From Cricetomys ansorgei (Eukaryota > Chordata > Mammalia > Rodentia > Nesomyidae), in the NCBI GenBank assembly GCA_026225945.1, contig JAMJFZ010002307.1:8475501-8539500 (forward strand): DNA of 64,000 bases, in the 5' to 3' direction. Below the pieces are notes generated by a model. The model was not told where the DNA came from. It saw only the letters and a list, made by a program, of their open reading frames with translations, and made no database searches. The stretch's first letter is position 1. Each line of letters begins with the position of its first letter. The position numbers and the translations under genes are program-made. Positions 44,142 through 54,900 of this stretch are shown one piece after another.

Positions 44142-44852
44142 AAAGAAGGGAAAAGGAAGAGTGAGTTTGAAAAGTCCCTGGCTGCCTTTCCATTCAAAGA
44201 AGGCTGTGACCAGATCAAAAGGACATTCTTAAACCTGAGTGAGTTATATCTTCAACAGGAACCTCTGCAGTGCATGGCCTTTGCTTGGAAATGTTCCAGA
44301 AAAGCAGCATGGCTTGAGATTATATACAATGGTGCTTCCAAAGGCCTAGATTTGAATTTAATATTCAAATAAACTTACCTCTATAGATCTTTCACAACTG
44401 GTAGGTTGAAATCATGTGAAATGGCCAGGTAAACTTAAGAATGAAGAGGTAAATTCATCAATGAATGATGGAGACACAGCCCTGTGTCATGAGAGATGCT
44501 CATATTGACAGTGAGGAGAACAAATGAAAAAAAGTATAACCATTTAACAAAAAAAAAAAGAACTTTTGAATAATTTAATAAAACACATGGTAAATTTAAA
44601 CAAATATTTCTCTCCCTATCAACTCATCACTTATTATTAGATTGATAGTCTGGTATAAATTTTTTTCCAAAATATTCCATTTTGGTATTATTTGATACCA
44701 CATTTTTTAAAAAATCAGCATTTATCTTTCATTCATTGCTAAGATTATTCTCCCATGAGTATTAAATATCAATCTTATAAATAATATTAAAATATTTTGT
44801 TAGTCTTGGAAATATTTCACTATATTTGATAATTTGAGCTTTTACCTGAATG
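44142..44852. other. Unassigned sequence
   Basis: Nothing recognised; AT-rich after 44500. Confidence 0.4.

Positions 44853-44883
<31 letters not shown>
44853..44883. repeat. (TA)n microsatellite
   Basis: About 12 TA units ending TGTATATTT. Confidence 0.95.
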
Positions 44884-44884
<1 letters not shown>

Positions 44885-45061
44885 TTCAAACTAAGAATAG
44901 GTTCTTGTAGCCCCTGCTCTCTGCTCTTGACTTAGATATGACTTATATGACTATAAATATGACTTAAGAATATTAATATTTTCTATCTCCCAACTAATTC
45001 TGTGATACAAATGTGACAAACACATTCTTGAACATATAACAATCTTCTCAATTTTGAAATA

Positions 45062-45140
45062 TGCTTAGCACAATGGATAAAATCATGGTTGTTTGTTGAG
45101 TCAGACAGACCTGCACTTGATTCTGGGTTGTGGCATTCAA
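45062..45140 (+). repeat. MIR SINE 5' part
   Basis: AGCACAATGGATAAAATCAT, GTTGAGTCAGACAGACCTGC and TTGATTCTGGGTTGTGGCAT match the MIR head and core ('gtatagtggttaagagc ... gagccagactgcctgggttcga'). Confidence 0.7.
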
Positions 45141-45715
45141 CAAGAAAATGCCCCTTCCTGGTGACAAGATTCTGACATTGAGGAACAGTGCTTCTTGAAG
45201 TAGCTTTCCTAACTACATTTGTAGTAATTTGTAGTAATTCCATGGTAGTATGTGAGGAGAAACTGGGAGTTGATATCCCAGACTCTATTTCCCCTTCTAG
45301 AGACAGGAGGTGACTGTCACATAACTTTGTTAGCTAATCCTTGTCATATGTGGAAATTGTGCTCCAAAAGAATAGCTAATAGGTAACTCACTAATGGCTG
45401 TGGTTGCTGGAATAAAAAGAGCGTGTCTGTTTTAAACACTATTTTACTGTTTTAAACAGTAAAACATTAAAACTAAGGTCTACTATTGACCATCTTTTAT
45501 TGACTGTAAATTGCATGTTTTGAAGTTTTAATGCCCTTAAAATTAATACAAATCTTATAATTGCTAATAGATATCATTTCATTTTGTTAGTTTATGTTTG
45601 CAACTCTGAAATTAACATAATATCAACATGGTTGTCTTTGTAATTTGTTGAAACAAATCTCAACTCTTTATTATTCTTTCTCAAATATTTTCTTAAAAAT
45701 TATTAATTTCAGTTG
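45141..45715. other. Unassigned sequence with perfect inverted repeat
   Basis: TTTTACTGTTT-T-AAACAGTAAAA at 45442-45464 is a perfect 11-bp-arm palindrome. Nothing else is recognised. Confidence 0.5.
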
Positions 45716-45925
45716 TGTCAGGGAGTAGATGAATATGTGTCTGTGTGCATGTTAGCATATGTATGTGAGTGCAGGTACCCAAGGAGGCTACTTGTTTCAA
45801 ATTTTCCAGGGTTGGAGTTGCAGAAGATTGTGACCTGTCTGACCCAGAGGCTTGGAACCCAACTGGGTCCTCTGGAAAAGCAGGGTGTGCCCTTAGCCTT
45901 TGAGCCATTTTTCCAGACACTGGGC
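45716..45925 (-). repeat. B2/B3-type SINE, antisense
   Basis: A TGTGTCTGTGTGCATGTTAG tail region, GTTGGAGTTGCAGAAGATTG, GGAACCCAACTGGGTCCTCT, GGAAAAGCAGGGTGTGCCC and TTGAGCCATTTTTCCAGAC. Confidence 0.88.
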
Positions 45926-46016
45926 ACTCCCAAATCTTGACCAAAGGGAATCTACTTGCCAACACCCCAATGTTTTCACCTTTAGCTGAAATGCATTGCC
46001 TCATGTAATATACCTA

Positions 46017-46300
46017 GTGTATGTGTGTATGGATATATATGGATATATATACCTGTATATATATGTATACACATGTATATATGTACATATGTATATACAT
46101 ACAAGCATACATGAATATATGTATATATACATATATGTACAGTGTATATACAAATATATATACATTTTATGTGTATATATACATGTATATATGTACATAC
46201 ATGTGTATTAATATATAGATGTGTATATACACATGTATATATGTACATATGTATATATACACATATATAATGTACGTATTTTGTGTGTGTATATATACAT
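46017..46300. repeat. TATATG/TATACA-rich microsatellite, about 280 bp
   Basis: A mosaic of GTATATAT, ACATGTAT and ATATGTAC words without a single unit. Many overlapping frames through it are artefacts. Confidence 0.95.
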
Positions 46301-46499
46301 AAATATTATAGCTGATAACAAATCCCTTTTTTCAAAAAGGCAAAATTCAGCCAAATTTGTTTAAAATTGGTTAAGGCATAAGTGTTTCAGGAAGTTACCT
46401 GATTTCTCATGGTTAGTAAGTAGAAAAGACAAGATTTGAATTCTTGGTACAAACTTCTAGACAGTAAATCTTTATCTATCTCTTTCACTCTCCCTCTAG

Positions 46500-46745
46500 T
46501 TATTCTTCTGTGTGGCATGTATGCATGCACATTATGTGTGTGACAAGATCAGAACCCTCATATTACATGCTGTTTGAAATATGATCCCTTATGCACTGGC
46601 TTCTGTCTCCCTCCTCCCTGTAGAAATACTGGAATTGAAGACACATGATCCAGCATCTGGATTCTACATGGCCTCTAAAATTTTGATTATGGGTTATCAT
46701 GATTATGTAATAAGTCTTTTACCCACTGAATCATTTCCCTAGCCC
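46500..46745 (-). repeat. Diverged SINE, antisense (probable)
   Basis: TTTTACCCACTGAATCATTT with CCCTAGCCC at the right is an antisense tRNA-type SINE head. ATGCATGCACATTATGTGTG at the left fits the tail. The middle is weak. Confidence 0.5.
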
Positions 46746-46867
46746 TAGATTGTAAATTCTTATCTAAGACCCTCTACTTCATACAATTGACATGAAGATA
46801 AAATGCAATAATTTATTTAAAGTACTGTGATATACTTTATTTTATATGATAGAATTCTTTTTTGTGA

Positions 46868-46975
46868 GCAGGCATTTGTGACTATGGTATGGAGAATCAA
46901 AGTGTGGAGAATCAAAGGTAAGGTCTTACACATTCTAGTCAAGCTCTCTACTACTAAACTATATTCCAGTCCCTA
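46868..46975 (-). repeat. ID/B4-head SINE fragment, antisense
   Basis: TAGTCAAGCTCTCTACTACT with AAACTATATTCCAGTCCC matches the antisense ID-like head ('aggcaagtgctctaccactgagctatattcccagccc'). Confidence 0.6.
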
Positions 46976-47056
46976 ACTCTGTTATCAATCCTGTCACAAG
47001 TTGAGTTAATCAGCATATTCCCTCCAAGTGCAAGGGGTTTTTTACAAAGGAAAATT

Positions 47057-47195
47057 CAACCAGGCATGTTGGCATGTCTATACTCCCAGCACACAGAAGG
47101 CAGAGGTGGGAGAATCATTGAAGTTTGAAGCTATAATTGGTACAGGTGAGCTAGGGCTCCATAAATAGACACTGTTTCAAAACAAAGAAAACTAA
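47057..47195 (+). repeat. B1 SINE
   Basis: CAGGCATGTTGGCATGTCTA, CTCCCAGCACACAGAAGGCA, GTGGGAGAATCATTGAAGTT, CACTGTTTCAAAACAAAG. Full B1 order, diverged. Confidence 0.9.
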
Positions 47196-47342
47196 AATCC
47201 AGATTCCAACTTGGGAGTTAGTTAAATTTTGACCTTCTATTTCTAAAGTTCTTATGAGTAATCTTGTAGTTGTTAATTTCTTCTACGGATAAAAAATAAC
47301 TATGTTAACTTTATGACAACTTATGAAAGCATATGTCTACTT

Positions 47343-47425
47343 ATCAATTACTTGATAACTTCTGTTATGTCAAGCATGCTGTATCAGATACTAGCACTAC
47401 ATCAGAAAGTAGTAAGATACACACA
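47343..47425 (+). repeat. Ancient mammalian repeat, same family as 17080 (probable)
   Basis: CTTCTGTTATGTCAAGCATG and CAGATACTAGCACTACATCA resemble 'cctactatgtgccaggca ... tagatactggggatacag'. Confidence 0.4.
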
Positions 47426-47654
47426 GAAATCTTTTTCACTACTTCGGCAATAATAATAATAATATATTGCACAGAAAAACATTGCTCAGATTTATAATTT
47501 ATAATTAATTTTTAGATTATAGATTTTTTATGTAGCGTATTCTACATCTCCCATAAAATCTGGAAGAATACTTTGAAACTACGGAAGTTATATATTCTTT
47601 TCTGGTTTGCTTTTTTCTTCTATCTAAAAATTTATTCTTAAAACATTTATTGTC

Positions 47655-47852
47655 ATTATTTTTAATTATGGATATACATGTGTAGGTATGTGTTCATGAG
47701 TACAGTTGGCTGTGGATGCCAAAAAGGGGTTTAAAACCCCCTGAGCAGGAGCTTTATGTGTTTATAGACTACCAGATGGTGCTGGGAATCGAACTGTGGT
47801 CCTCAGCAAGAGTAATATGTTCTCTTAACTGCTGAGCCATCTTCTCTCCTGC
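47655..47852 (-). repeat. B2-type SINE, antisense
   Basis: GTTGGCTGTGGATGCCAAAA, CTACCAGATGGTGCTGGGAA, TCGAACTGTGGTCCTCAGCA and TTAACTGCTGAGCCATCTTC. Head-to-tail with the next B2, same orientation, about 6 bp apart. Confidence 0.93.
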
Positions 47853-47857
47853 TCCTA

Positions 47858-48049
47858 AGATTTATTTGTTTTCATTATGTGTATATGTGTGACTGTGTGG
47901 AGTAAAGATTCATGAGTAGAGCTGCTTAAATAAAGGTGGGCACCAGAAGACAGTGTCAGATCCACAACCAATGTGGGTTCCGGGAATTTAACCAGGGTCC
48001 TCTGGAGGAACGGTTTGTTCTCTTAACCACTGAGCCATCTTCCCAGCCC
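47858..48049 (-). repeat. B2/B3-type SINE, antisense (second of a pair)
   Basis: AAGATTTATTTGTTTTCATT tail, GTGGGCACCAGAAGACAGTG, AACCAATGTGGGTTCCGGGA, TCCTCTGGAGGAACGGTTTG and TTAACCACTGAGCCATCTTC. Near full length. Confidence 0.95.
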
Positions 48050-48587
48050 CCTGATCTGCTTTTTAACTCTTTTTAACGTTTAGCTTTCAGACAAGGAAAC
48101 TGTACAATATATAATCTTAACCGAGTATCATATTTACTGATTTCCTTTGCTTTCAACCTTGGTGCCCAAATAATTTCTGTTTTGCGTTTGGTCCTGTGGC
48201 AACATCCTATTTTCCTTGCTCAGTTGAGTTCCCAACCAAACTCTCTGTAGAGCTATGATTTGATGTGAGAATTTCAACAATGGCAGCAACAGTCTTGAAT
48301 ATGTACTTTACCAAATGATTGACATAAAGCTTGTCTAGCTATCTGGCTAGTGTTGTGATACTTCTAAGATAGTTGATTAAAAGTGTCATTTTATATGAAA
48401 ACTCTGACAGCTTCATTACTAACAGTACTGACAAACTTCTTCATTAAGCTTCAGACACAATACATGATACATTTTTCAAGAACTAAAGAGGCATAAGTTA
48501 TAAATATTTTTCTTTTATGATATTTTCAGACTTCTGTCAATATTATGGACTTGAGTGAAAAACACACATTGAGAATCTTTGAGGGGT
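48050..48587. other. Unassigned sequence
   Basis: Nothing recognised. Confidence 0.4.
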
Positions 48588-48812
48588 GGAGTTAGAGATG
48601 CAGCTCAGTTGGAAGACTGCTTGCACACCCTGTATAGAGTCCTGAGTTCCATTCCCTATATCACATAAATTTGGTCTGGTAGCTCAAGCCTGCAATTCCA
48701 GCATGTAAGAGTTGGAGGCAGGAGGATCAGGAACCCAAGGTCATCTTGGCTATATAGAAAATTCAAGTTTAACCTGGGCTACGTGAGAACTTGTGTTTAA
48801 AAAAATTCTGGA
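48588..48812 (+). repeat. B4-type composite SINE
   Basis: ID-like head: GGAGTTAGAGATGCAGCTCA, TTGGAAGACTGCTTGCACAC, AGTTCCATTCCCTATATCAC. Then a B1-like unit: GGTCTGGTAGCTCAAGCCTG, AGAGTTGGAGGCAGGAGGAT, CCTGGGCTACGTGAGAACTT. A clear two-part B4. Confidence 0.93.
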
Positions 48813-49394
48813 ATTATGTAATCTTTAACATTATTTTAGGTAGTATTGTCATCTTATCCTTTTATTATCTGCTTTACAGTGATGAAATTTCTTCTAAGGC
48901 CTCCTAGGGAGTAAGCAAATGGAAGGCTTGATTTTAGTTCTGTGTCATTTCAGTAATGTATATTCCATATACACCGTCTCTTTGGGAACATACACCTACT
49001 TTCTTCATCTCTGCTCTGATTATTTTTTCACACTGACTTTGTTCCATCTATATAATTTCAGTTGTGTTTCACAACAGTAAAACTTTGTTTTCTCTTTGCT
49101 CCTTCTCAATTCTCTCACCATGGGTTCATTTATGTGCATTCCCATGTTTGGTGTGTGATAAACAAATTTGCAAGATTATCACAAAGTTTATTCCTTCTAT
49201 ACATACTATTTGGTGACCACAGTAGCATAAAATGGCTTTGCAAATAGTTAAAACTCAAAGGACCAGATGCTTGTGAAATTACTAGGAATCAAGAAACTAC
49301 AGGTCAAATAAACATGCCAAAGAAGCACTGCATATAGGAAGAAGAAAATAGAGAGCTTCTTGGCTCTCACTAACATATGGAGCATTTTGCAAAT
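48813..49394. other. Unassigned sequence
   Basis: Nothing recognised. Confidence 0.4.
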
Positions 49395-49528
49395 ATTATA
49401 TGAATCTTTTGTGTAACTGTCACACAACCATCACTGAAAAACCATTACCTCAGAAAAGTCAGTAATAGATTCCTAATTGTCATGTGACTAGTTCTTGCAA
49501 GCTGGGAATCAAATTCAAGACTCTCTGT
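49395..49528 (-). repeat. MIR SINE, antisense
   Basis: ACCATTACCTCAGAAAAGTC, AATTGTCATGTGACTAGTTC, TTGCAAGCTGGGAATCAAAT and TCAAGACTCTCTG follow antisense MIR ('aaggtcacacagctagtaagtggcagagctgggattcgaac'). Confidence 0.75.
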
Positions 49529-50867
49529 ATTAAGATAATCTTTTTTTTTAAGCTCACTACCCTTACTTATCCTGGTGATTCCTCATTATTTGAACAGAGA
49601 GAAATATGGCAAATGTTGGTTATTTGGCTAATTATAACACTTAAAACATGTTTAATGAAAGAGATGAGAGTAAAATCAAGTCACTCAAATCAACTTGATC
49701 ATCATTTTTTTATCTTGATACATTGGCTTTCTACCTAATTGGCTAGTGGTTGGAACTGATTGGCAGGTGCGACAAAACTCATTAAATCAACCCTTCTTTA
49801 AAAAGAAATGATTGCTATCTAAATATGGTATCAAGCTTAAGGATTCTCATATGTGTTGTAATTGACTCAATCCCCAGGGATGTAAGCCAACTTTGCATAA
49901 AAAAAAAAAAAGAGTCCACTAAAACCATGCACATGTCCCATGGTGGAAATTTTCAATCATGAGGCAGTAACGTTCTTCATATGAGGGTCTGTTCTAAATA
50001 GGCAACACATACTGCAATAATATGTTGATGGGAAGACGATTGTGATTTTCTTATGACATTTTTCTTCTAAGTAACAAACTGAAGAAGATGAGAGAATGTT
50101 TCTCTAACAGAGTGATTTGCACTCCTCTGCACCACTGATTCCTGAGAGATAATTCTTTGAGCACTTGTGCTTCTGTGTTAACTGATGGGTGCTCAGTGAA
50201 ATTGTATTTTGTAATTGTATTGTAATTGTAATTCCAGTGTAATTTTATAGTGAATAGCCATGGAGGAGAGTGACAAAAACTGCTTGGCAGGGACAGTCTT
50301 GGGACATAGGATTTGGACCTCCCTCTGGAGCTCAGAATATTCATGCTGTCATATGAAAGGTTTAGGTTATATGAAAGAATCCCTCTCTTGAAGTTTTCTC
50401 TAGAATGGAGGTGTTGCCTACAGGCCCCCTGCATGTGTCCTGTCAGGACTCAGGGAATCAGAATGAAAATCAGAAGAGAGACTGGTTAGCTCAAGTACTA
50501 TGAACAATAAGCTATTCTCTGTCTCTGACCCAGAAGAATTGTAGCTTTCACCAGCATGCAAACTGTGGTTAAGCTAACATGTCAGCTTGCACACAACACT
50601 GGTCTGCTCATAGCCGTCTACAGTGAAGAGAAAACTAACTCCTAAAACATCTCTAGGAAACAACAGAAGCACTTACCTAGGAAGTAGTTTGGAGAGAGGA
50701 CAGATCTTTTGATGAAATTGTTGAACTTTGGATATCTGGAACCTTGGGCTAGCCATTTCATTTTACCTGGTCTTAAGGGTAACTTAAAAACAATTGTTAT
50801 TTAACAAATAATTTTAATAATTTAACAAGTAGCTTAACAAATAATATTTAACAAAATTTGTTATTTA
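49529..50867. other. Unassigned sequence
   Basis: Contains an A13 tract near 49899-49912, a TAATTGTAAT-rich stretch at 50200-50235, and repeated TTGTTATTTAACA words at 50803 and 50859. No gene or family is recognised. Confidence 0.4.
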
Positions 50868-50939
50868 ACACTTTATTATTTACATCTCAAACTCTTTGAT
50901 TTACTATTTAGAGCCAGATTTCAAAGATAAATTTAAAAT

Positions 50940-51365
50940 TTGTTTTTGTTTTTTTAAATGCCTCCCACGCTTTTTTCCCTTAATATCTTTTTCTAAATAT
51001 TTTCTGTCTGTTCATGAGAATTTTATACATGTATAAGATGAAATCTATTCATAACCCCCCTCCTGATTTCATGGGAGTGTCTGATAACCAATTAGTACTG
51101 CACATGTGTGCGTGGGTACAGGCCCATGGAGACTTACCCTTAAAAAAGAATGATCCTCCCCTTCCCTGGAAACCATCACAGGCCAATAGCTCCTCAGTAT
51201 GGTGCAGGGCCTGGAGAGCACTTCTCACATCTATATGGGAATTTGAGCGGGTTTGATCTTAGTCAGTTCTTTTGCAGGTAAACAGGACAGCTGTGCAGAG
51301 TGAGTTCAAAGGTGATGTCATTTCCAGAAGACAACATTCACAGAATTCTTCCACATCCTCAGCAG
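50940..51365 (-). mobile_element. Rodent L1 (Lx type) 3'UTR, antisense
   Basis: GAGAATTTTATACATGTATA, CCTCCTGATTTCATGGGAGT, GTGCGTGGGTACAGGCCCAT, AGCTCCTCAGTATGGTGCAG, GGGTTTGATCTTAGTCAGTT and TTTCCAGAAGACAACATTCA match, in order, a common antisense rodent L1 3'UTR segment. The tail side (left) is eroded. Confidence 0.75.
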
Positions 51366-52060
51366 CATTTTGAAATAATTTAAATTATTAAAATTTGGTC
51401 AAAGGAAAAATCGTATAGCAACATTTTAATTTTTTTTCCTTTTGAAAAAAGGAAATTTTTAGTTACACTAGTTTTCCTTTAACCAAATTTGCATAATTCA
51501 ACTAATCTCAAAATATCTATTTCATTACCGTTAAAAAGTTATTCAAATTTCAGACATTATAAGATTAGTATGATGGAAGCAGGTTAAATTCCTCTTCCAA
51601 TGTATCAACTTCATTTCATATTTTATAGTTCAATCCAATGTTATATATTTGAGTTTCTTAGCTTTTCCACAGTTATTTTTTTTAAATGTCATGGATTATT
51701 TATAAAAATAAAATATAACATTAGCTTTTAATATAAATATGCTAGGAAGTCAGATATTCAATGAGATACAGTATAATATTTGTTATAGGAATAAAATATA
51801 AAATGTCCTTATTCAAATAATTTCATAACAAAATTAAACTTTTGATACTTTAAAACTATTACTGACACGAAGCAAAAATCAACTTGATTTGATAAATTAG
51901 AATGTCAAAATGTTTGACAATAAATGAATTTTCCCCCATTTGTATCATTAGTATATGTTGATTTATACTCTAATTTTACACTCTAAATAAATGTAAGACC
52001 CTTTTTCTCAGAGAAGCAGCTTGTTAGAAATAATGTAAAAATGAACAGATTGCACTGCTA
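51366..52060. other. Unassigned, very AT-rich
   Basis: Nothing recognised. Confidence 0.4.
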
Positions 52061-52451
52061 AGGTTTTTGCCAATTTGACACAAGCTAGGGTCACCTGGGA
52101 AGAGAAAGCCTCAATTGAGAAAAATGCCACCATCAAATTGGCCTGTTAGGCATGTCTGAGGTTCGTTTTCATGATTAATGATTGATATGGGAGAACCCAG
52201 TCCACTGTGAACAGTGACACTTCTGGGTAAGTGGTCCTGGGTTGTATAAAGAAAGAAAGCTGAGCAAGCCATGGGGAGCAAGCCACGTCCTCCATGGTTT
52301 CTGCTTCAGTTCCTACCTCCAGGTTCCTGCTTTGAGTTCTTGCCCTAACTTCTCTTGGTGACTGATCTAAGCCATAGGCTGAAACAAAGCCTTTCTTTGT
52401 CAAGTTGCTTTGGGTCATGTTGCTTTATTATAGCAAAAGAAAGCAAACCAG
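52061..52451 (+). mobile_element. Rodent MaLR-type LTR, near complete
   Basis: GCCAATTTGACACAAGCTAG, GGGTCACCTGGGAAGAGAAA, GCCTCAATTGAGAAAAATGC, GTGGTCCTGGGTTGTATAAA, GCTGAGCAAGCCATGGGGAG, CTACCTCCAGGTTCCTGCTT, GAAACAAAGCCTTTCTTTGT and GGGTCATGTTGCTTTATTAT are collinear with the whole LTR. The AATAAA before the 3' end reads AACAAA. A 90-codon minus-strand frame through it is not a gene. Confidence 0.9.
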
Positions 52452-54049
52452 TGCAGAGAGCTAAGTACTGAGTACCAAGAACAGTAAGTAGCTTTACTCT
52501 CAATTTACTTTTCTTCATGTTGCCTTGGGAAATTTTAGGTGCTTACAGAGAACATTTGGCCATGTCCTTGGATGTAACTTCTCTAGGAGTCAACATTGGT
52601 AACTGCATTTGGCCGACGGGGGTGAGTGGAGTATGGGTATGCGATAATCTCTTCCAGAGATCTCCTTACATTTTCCCCTTGCTTCCTGCTTCTAAACCCA
52701 TTCCATCAGCACCATGAGAAGCTGCATATCCACTAAGCTGGAAAAGTTGCCAGAGAGAAGGATCAGGGAGGTTCATTTTGATGACTCCAAATAATGGGTA
52801 AATTGCACAGAATCTATTTAGCCAGAAACCTCCTGTGTCTGTACACCTAAAACAGGTGTGAAGGGTTTTTGCCAGCACAACTTACTTCTGTGTAACCCCT
52901 ATTTTGGACTTCTTGCTGTTTTCTTGATCTATCACAGCTGTTAAATTAGGTCATTGAAGCTTGGATGCGAAAGTTAAAGTCCTTGAAGTTCTGTTCCCAC
53001 TGGAGCAGCATCACATGGGCGGTATACAACTAGTAAAAGTAAGAATTTGGAGATACTAGCAATGGAACAATTATATACTAAAGAAATCATTCAACATATG
53101 TACTTTTAAAGGCTCACCATATTGCAATATCTGAACATTTCTGAGCTTCTACTAAGGAAAGGAGGATCAGAAGAACAAAAACCCACTTGTTGATCTGCAA
53201 ATGTTATAGAATAATTTTATAGAAGAGGAGCTAGGCTGCAAAATATCCCTTTCTAAGTTCTGGTTTACACGTTGTTGAAAATCTGAGTTTGACCTTCTGA
53301 TAATGAAAATTAGTGATTAATTAACACATTTACTTTCTCAGGATCTGGGCTAATTAAGCATATTCTACCATGTTTTTCCAGTTTCCTTTAAAAGTAAGTC
53401 CATATGCAAAATGTCTCTGCCTTCCTACATGTTTGTTTATTTATCATGTGAATCTATTTGCTAAAAATCTGTTCATGCAAGACATTGAGACTAGGGATCT
53501 GAAAGTAGGAGCTCGGAGAATGGAGACAAATTTTCTTTGAGTCCTGATGCACATTCTTACAGTAAACACTGGCGTCCTTCAAAGTGACAGATTTCAGGAA
53601 ATCCCAGAAGAACAGGGTAGATGTCATGCTAGATATCATTCCATGACAAAGTTATCAGTTTACTCATGGACAAATTTAGTTTCTGCATGAGCCTAGATTT
53701 GTTTCGCTTTTCCTCAGGTATGTGAGGCTTTTGCAGCCTTTTCTTTCTTCCCTTCCTACCTTTCCTCTACATAAGACTGTAGTGATTCTACTACAATCTA
53801 CGGAGTGTGTAGACACAAGGACTACAGACTGTCTCTGTGGTTTTTGATCTAATGTACTATTTCCACAGGCTTCTGCATTATTACCACTAAATTGTGCACT
53901 CATTTTCCTATTTATTCATTCACCCTCTCAGCAACTGAGTGGATTTTGCCCACAGTTGGGTACAGGGATGGTTACAGAGAATCTAGGTAATGAGTCTCCT
54001 ACTGCTATGAGAGATTTCAGTCAGAACAGCTCTAGATTTTGAAGGATGA
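52452..54049. other. Unassigned sequence
   Basis: No SINE or LTR recognised. 53900-53990 weakly resembles the ancient repeat at 17080. Frames up to 75 codons have no known domain. Confidence 0.4.
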
Positions 54050-54081
54050 TGCATTCAATTGCTACATTTTATAACTATTAC

Positions 54082-54358
54082 ACAGTTGGTATGATTCATT
54101 TAAACTTTAATACAATCTAAATGTAATTGAGGGTATTTTGCTTGAGACAAGCAAGTTTCAGAGAAGGTAAACAACATCTGGATAGGCAGGAAGCAGCAGC
54201 AAAAGAGTATGGACCACTATGTCTGGATTGAGCATCTGAAACCTCAAAGCCCTCCCCCAGTGACACGTTTCCTTAAACAAGGCCACAATTCCTAACAATG
54301 CCACTTACTATGAGCCAATGAGGGCCACATTCATTCAAACCACAACAGTTGGTATGAT
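54082..54358 (-). mobile_element. MaLR-type LTR, antisense, bracketed by a 14-bp direct repeat
   Basis: CCCTCCCCCAGTGACACGTT, CTTAAACAAGGCCACAATTC, CAATGCCACTTACTATGAGC and CATTCATTCAAACCACAACA are the reverse of an MT-type MaLR LTR 5' half. The 3' half, to the left, is diverged. ACAGTTGGTATGAT occurs at 54082-54095 and 54345-54358. The right copy continues directly into L1 3'UTR sequence, so the LTR appears to sit inside an older L1. Confidence 0.72.
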
Positions 54359-54900
54359 GTTACTTGTATATATGTTTTCAGGGATGACCATTTGCTATTG
54401 AATAACCAATTATTATGCTCTATCTTTGGGAAAGAAGCCCATTTCTCTCATTCTCCTCATTCCTTAGTTGTCTGTAGTTTTTACTGGACAGTTGAGGACT
54501 ATTGATCCTTTCCCTATCAACTTTAGCATCTGTATTGGTGTCATCTTTGTTCAGCTCATGTTTAGGCAGACATGATAGACTTTATGGATGTAGCTTGTTA
54601 CATTAGTAGGAAACACAATCTTACAACAAACTCCCTATTACTTGACTTTTATAGTCTTTCCATCCCTTCTTCCTCAATGATACCTGAGCCTTACTTTCAA
54701 GAACTGTGTTGTAGATGTTATTTGGGACCATGCTCCACAACTCTGCAATTTGATTGGATGTGGTCTGCTCTAATGAACTCTGTCTATTGCACAAAGACGT
54801 TTTCTTGATGAGAGGTGAGGACTACACTTATCTGTAGGTATAAGGAAAATTTTTTCAAGGTCATCTCCCAGTGTTATTTTAAGAATGCCTGTAGTATATG
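54345..54900 (-). mobile_element. Rodent L1 3'UTR, antisense (same region as 15.4-16.3 kb)
   Basis: GCTCATGTTTAGGCAGACAT, GACTTTATGGATGTAGCTTG, AACTCTGCAATTTGATTGGA, AAGACGTTTTCTTGATGAGA and GAGGACTACACTTATCTGTA align with 15470-15960 of this window as well as with remembered rodent L1 3'UTR sequence. The right boundary fades after about 54850. Confidence 0.8.

Noticed and set aside
44073..44372. 99-codon plus-strand frame
   Set aside because: Starts inside an antisense LTR and continues into unassigned DNA; no domain.
45982..46248. Several overlapping Tyr/Ile-rich frames of 65-88 codons
   Set aside because: Artefacts of the TATATG/TATACA microsatellite, open on both strands.
49899..49912. 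A13 tract as the tail of an ID element
   Set aside because: The preceding 70 bp lacks the ID A and B boxes; only a short CAATCCCCAG-like match.
50051..50434. 127-codon minus-strand frame, the longest one not dominated by a microsatellite
   Set aside because: No recognisable domain, no motif, no codon or context support. In AT-rich DNA of 64 kb a frame of this length is expected by chance.
51430..51460. T-run/A-run hairpin TTCCTTTT...AAAAGGAA
   Set aside because: Homopolymer-rich arms pair trivially; no evidence beyond composition.
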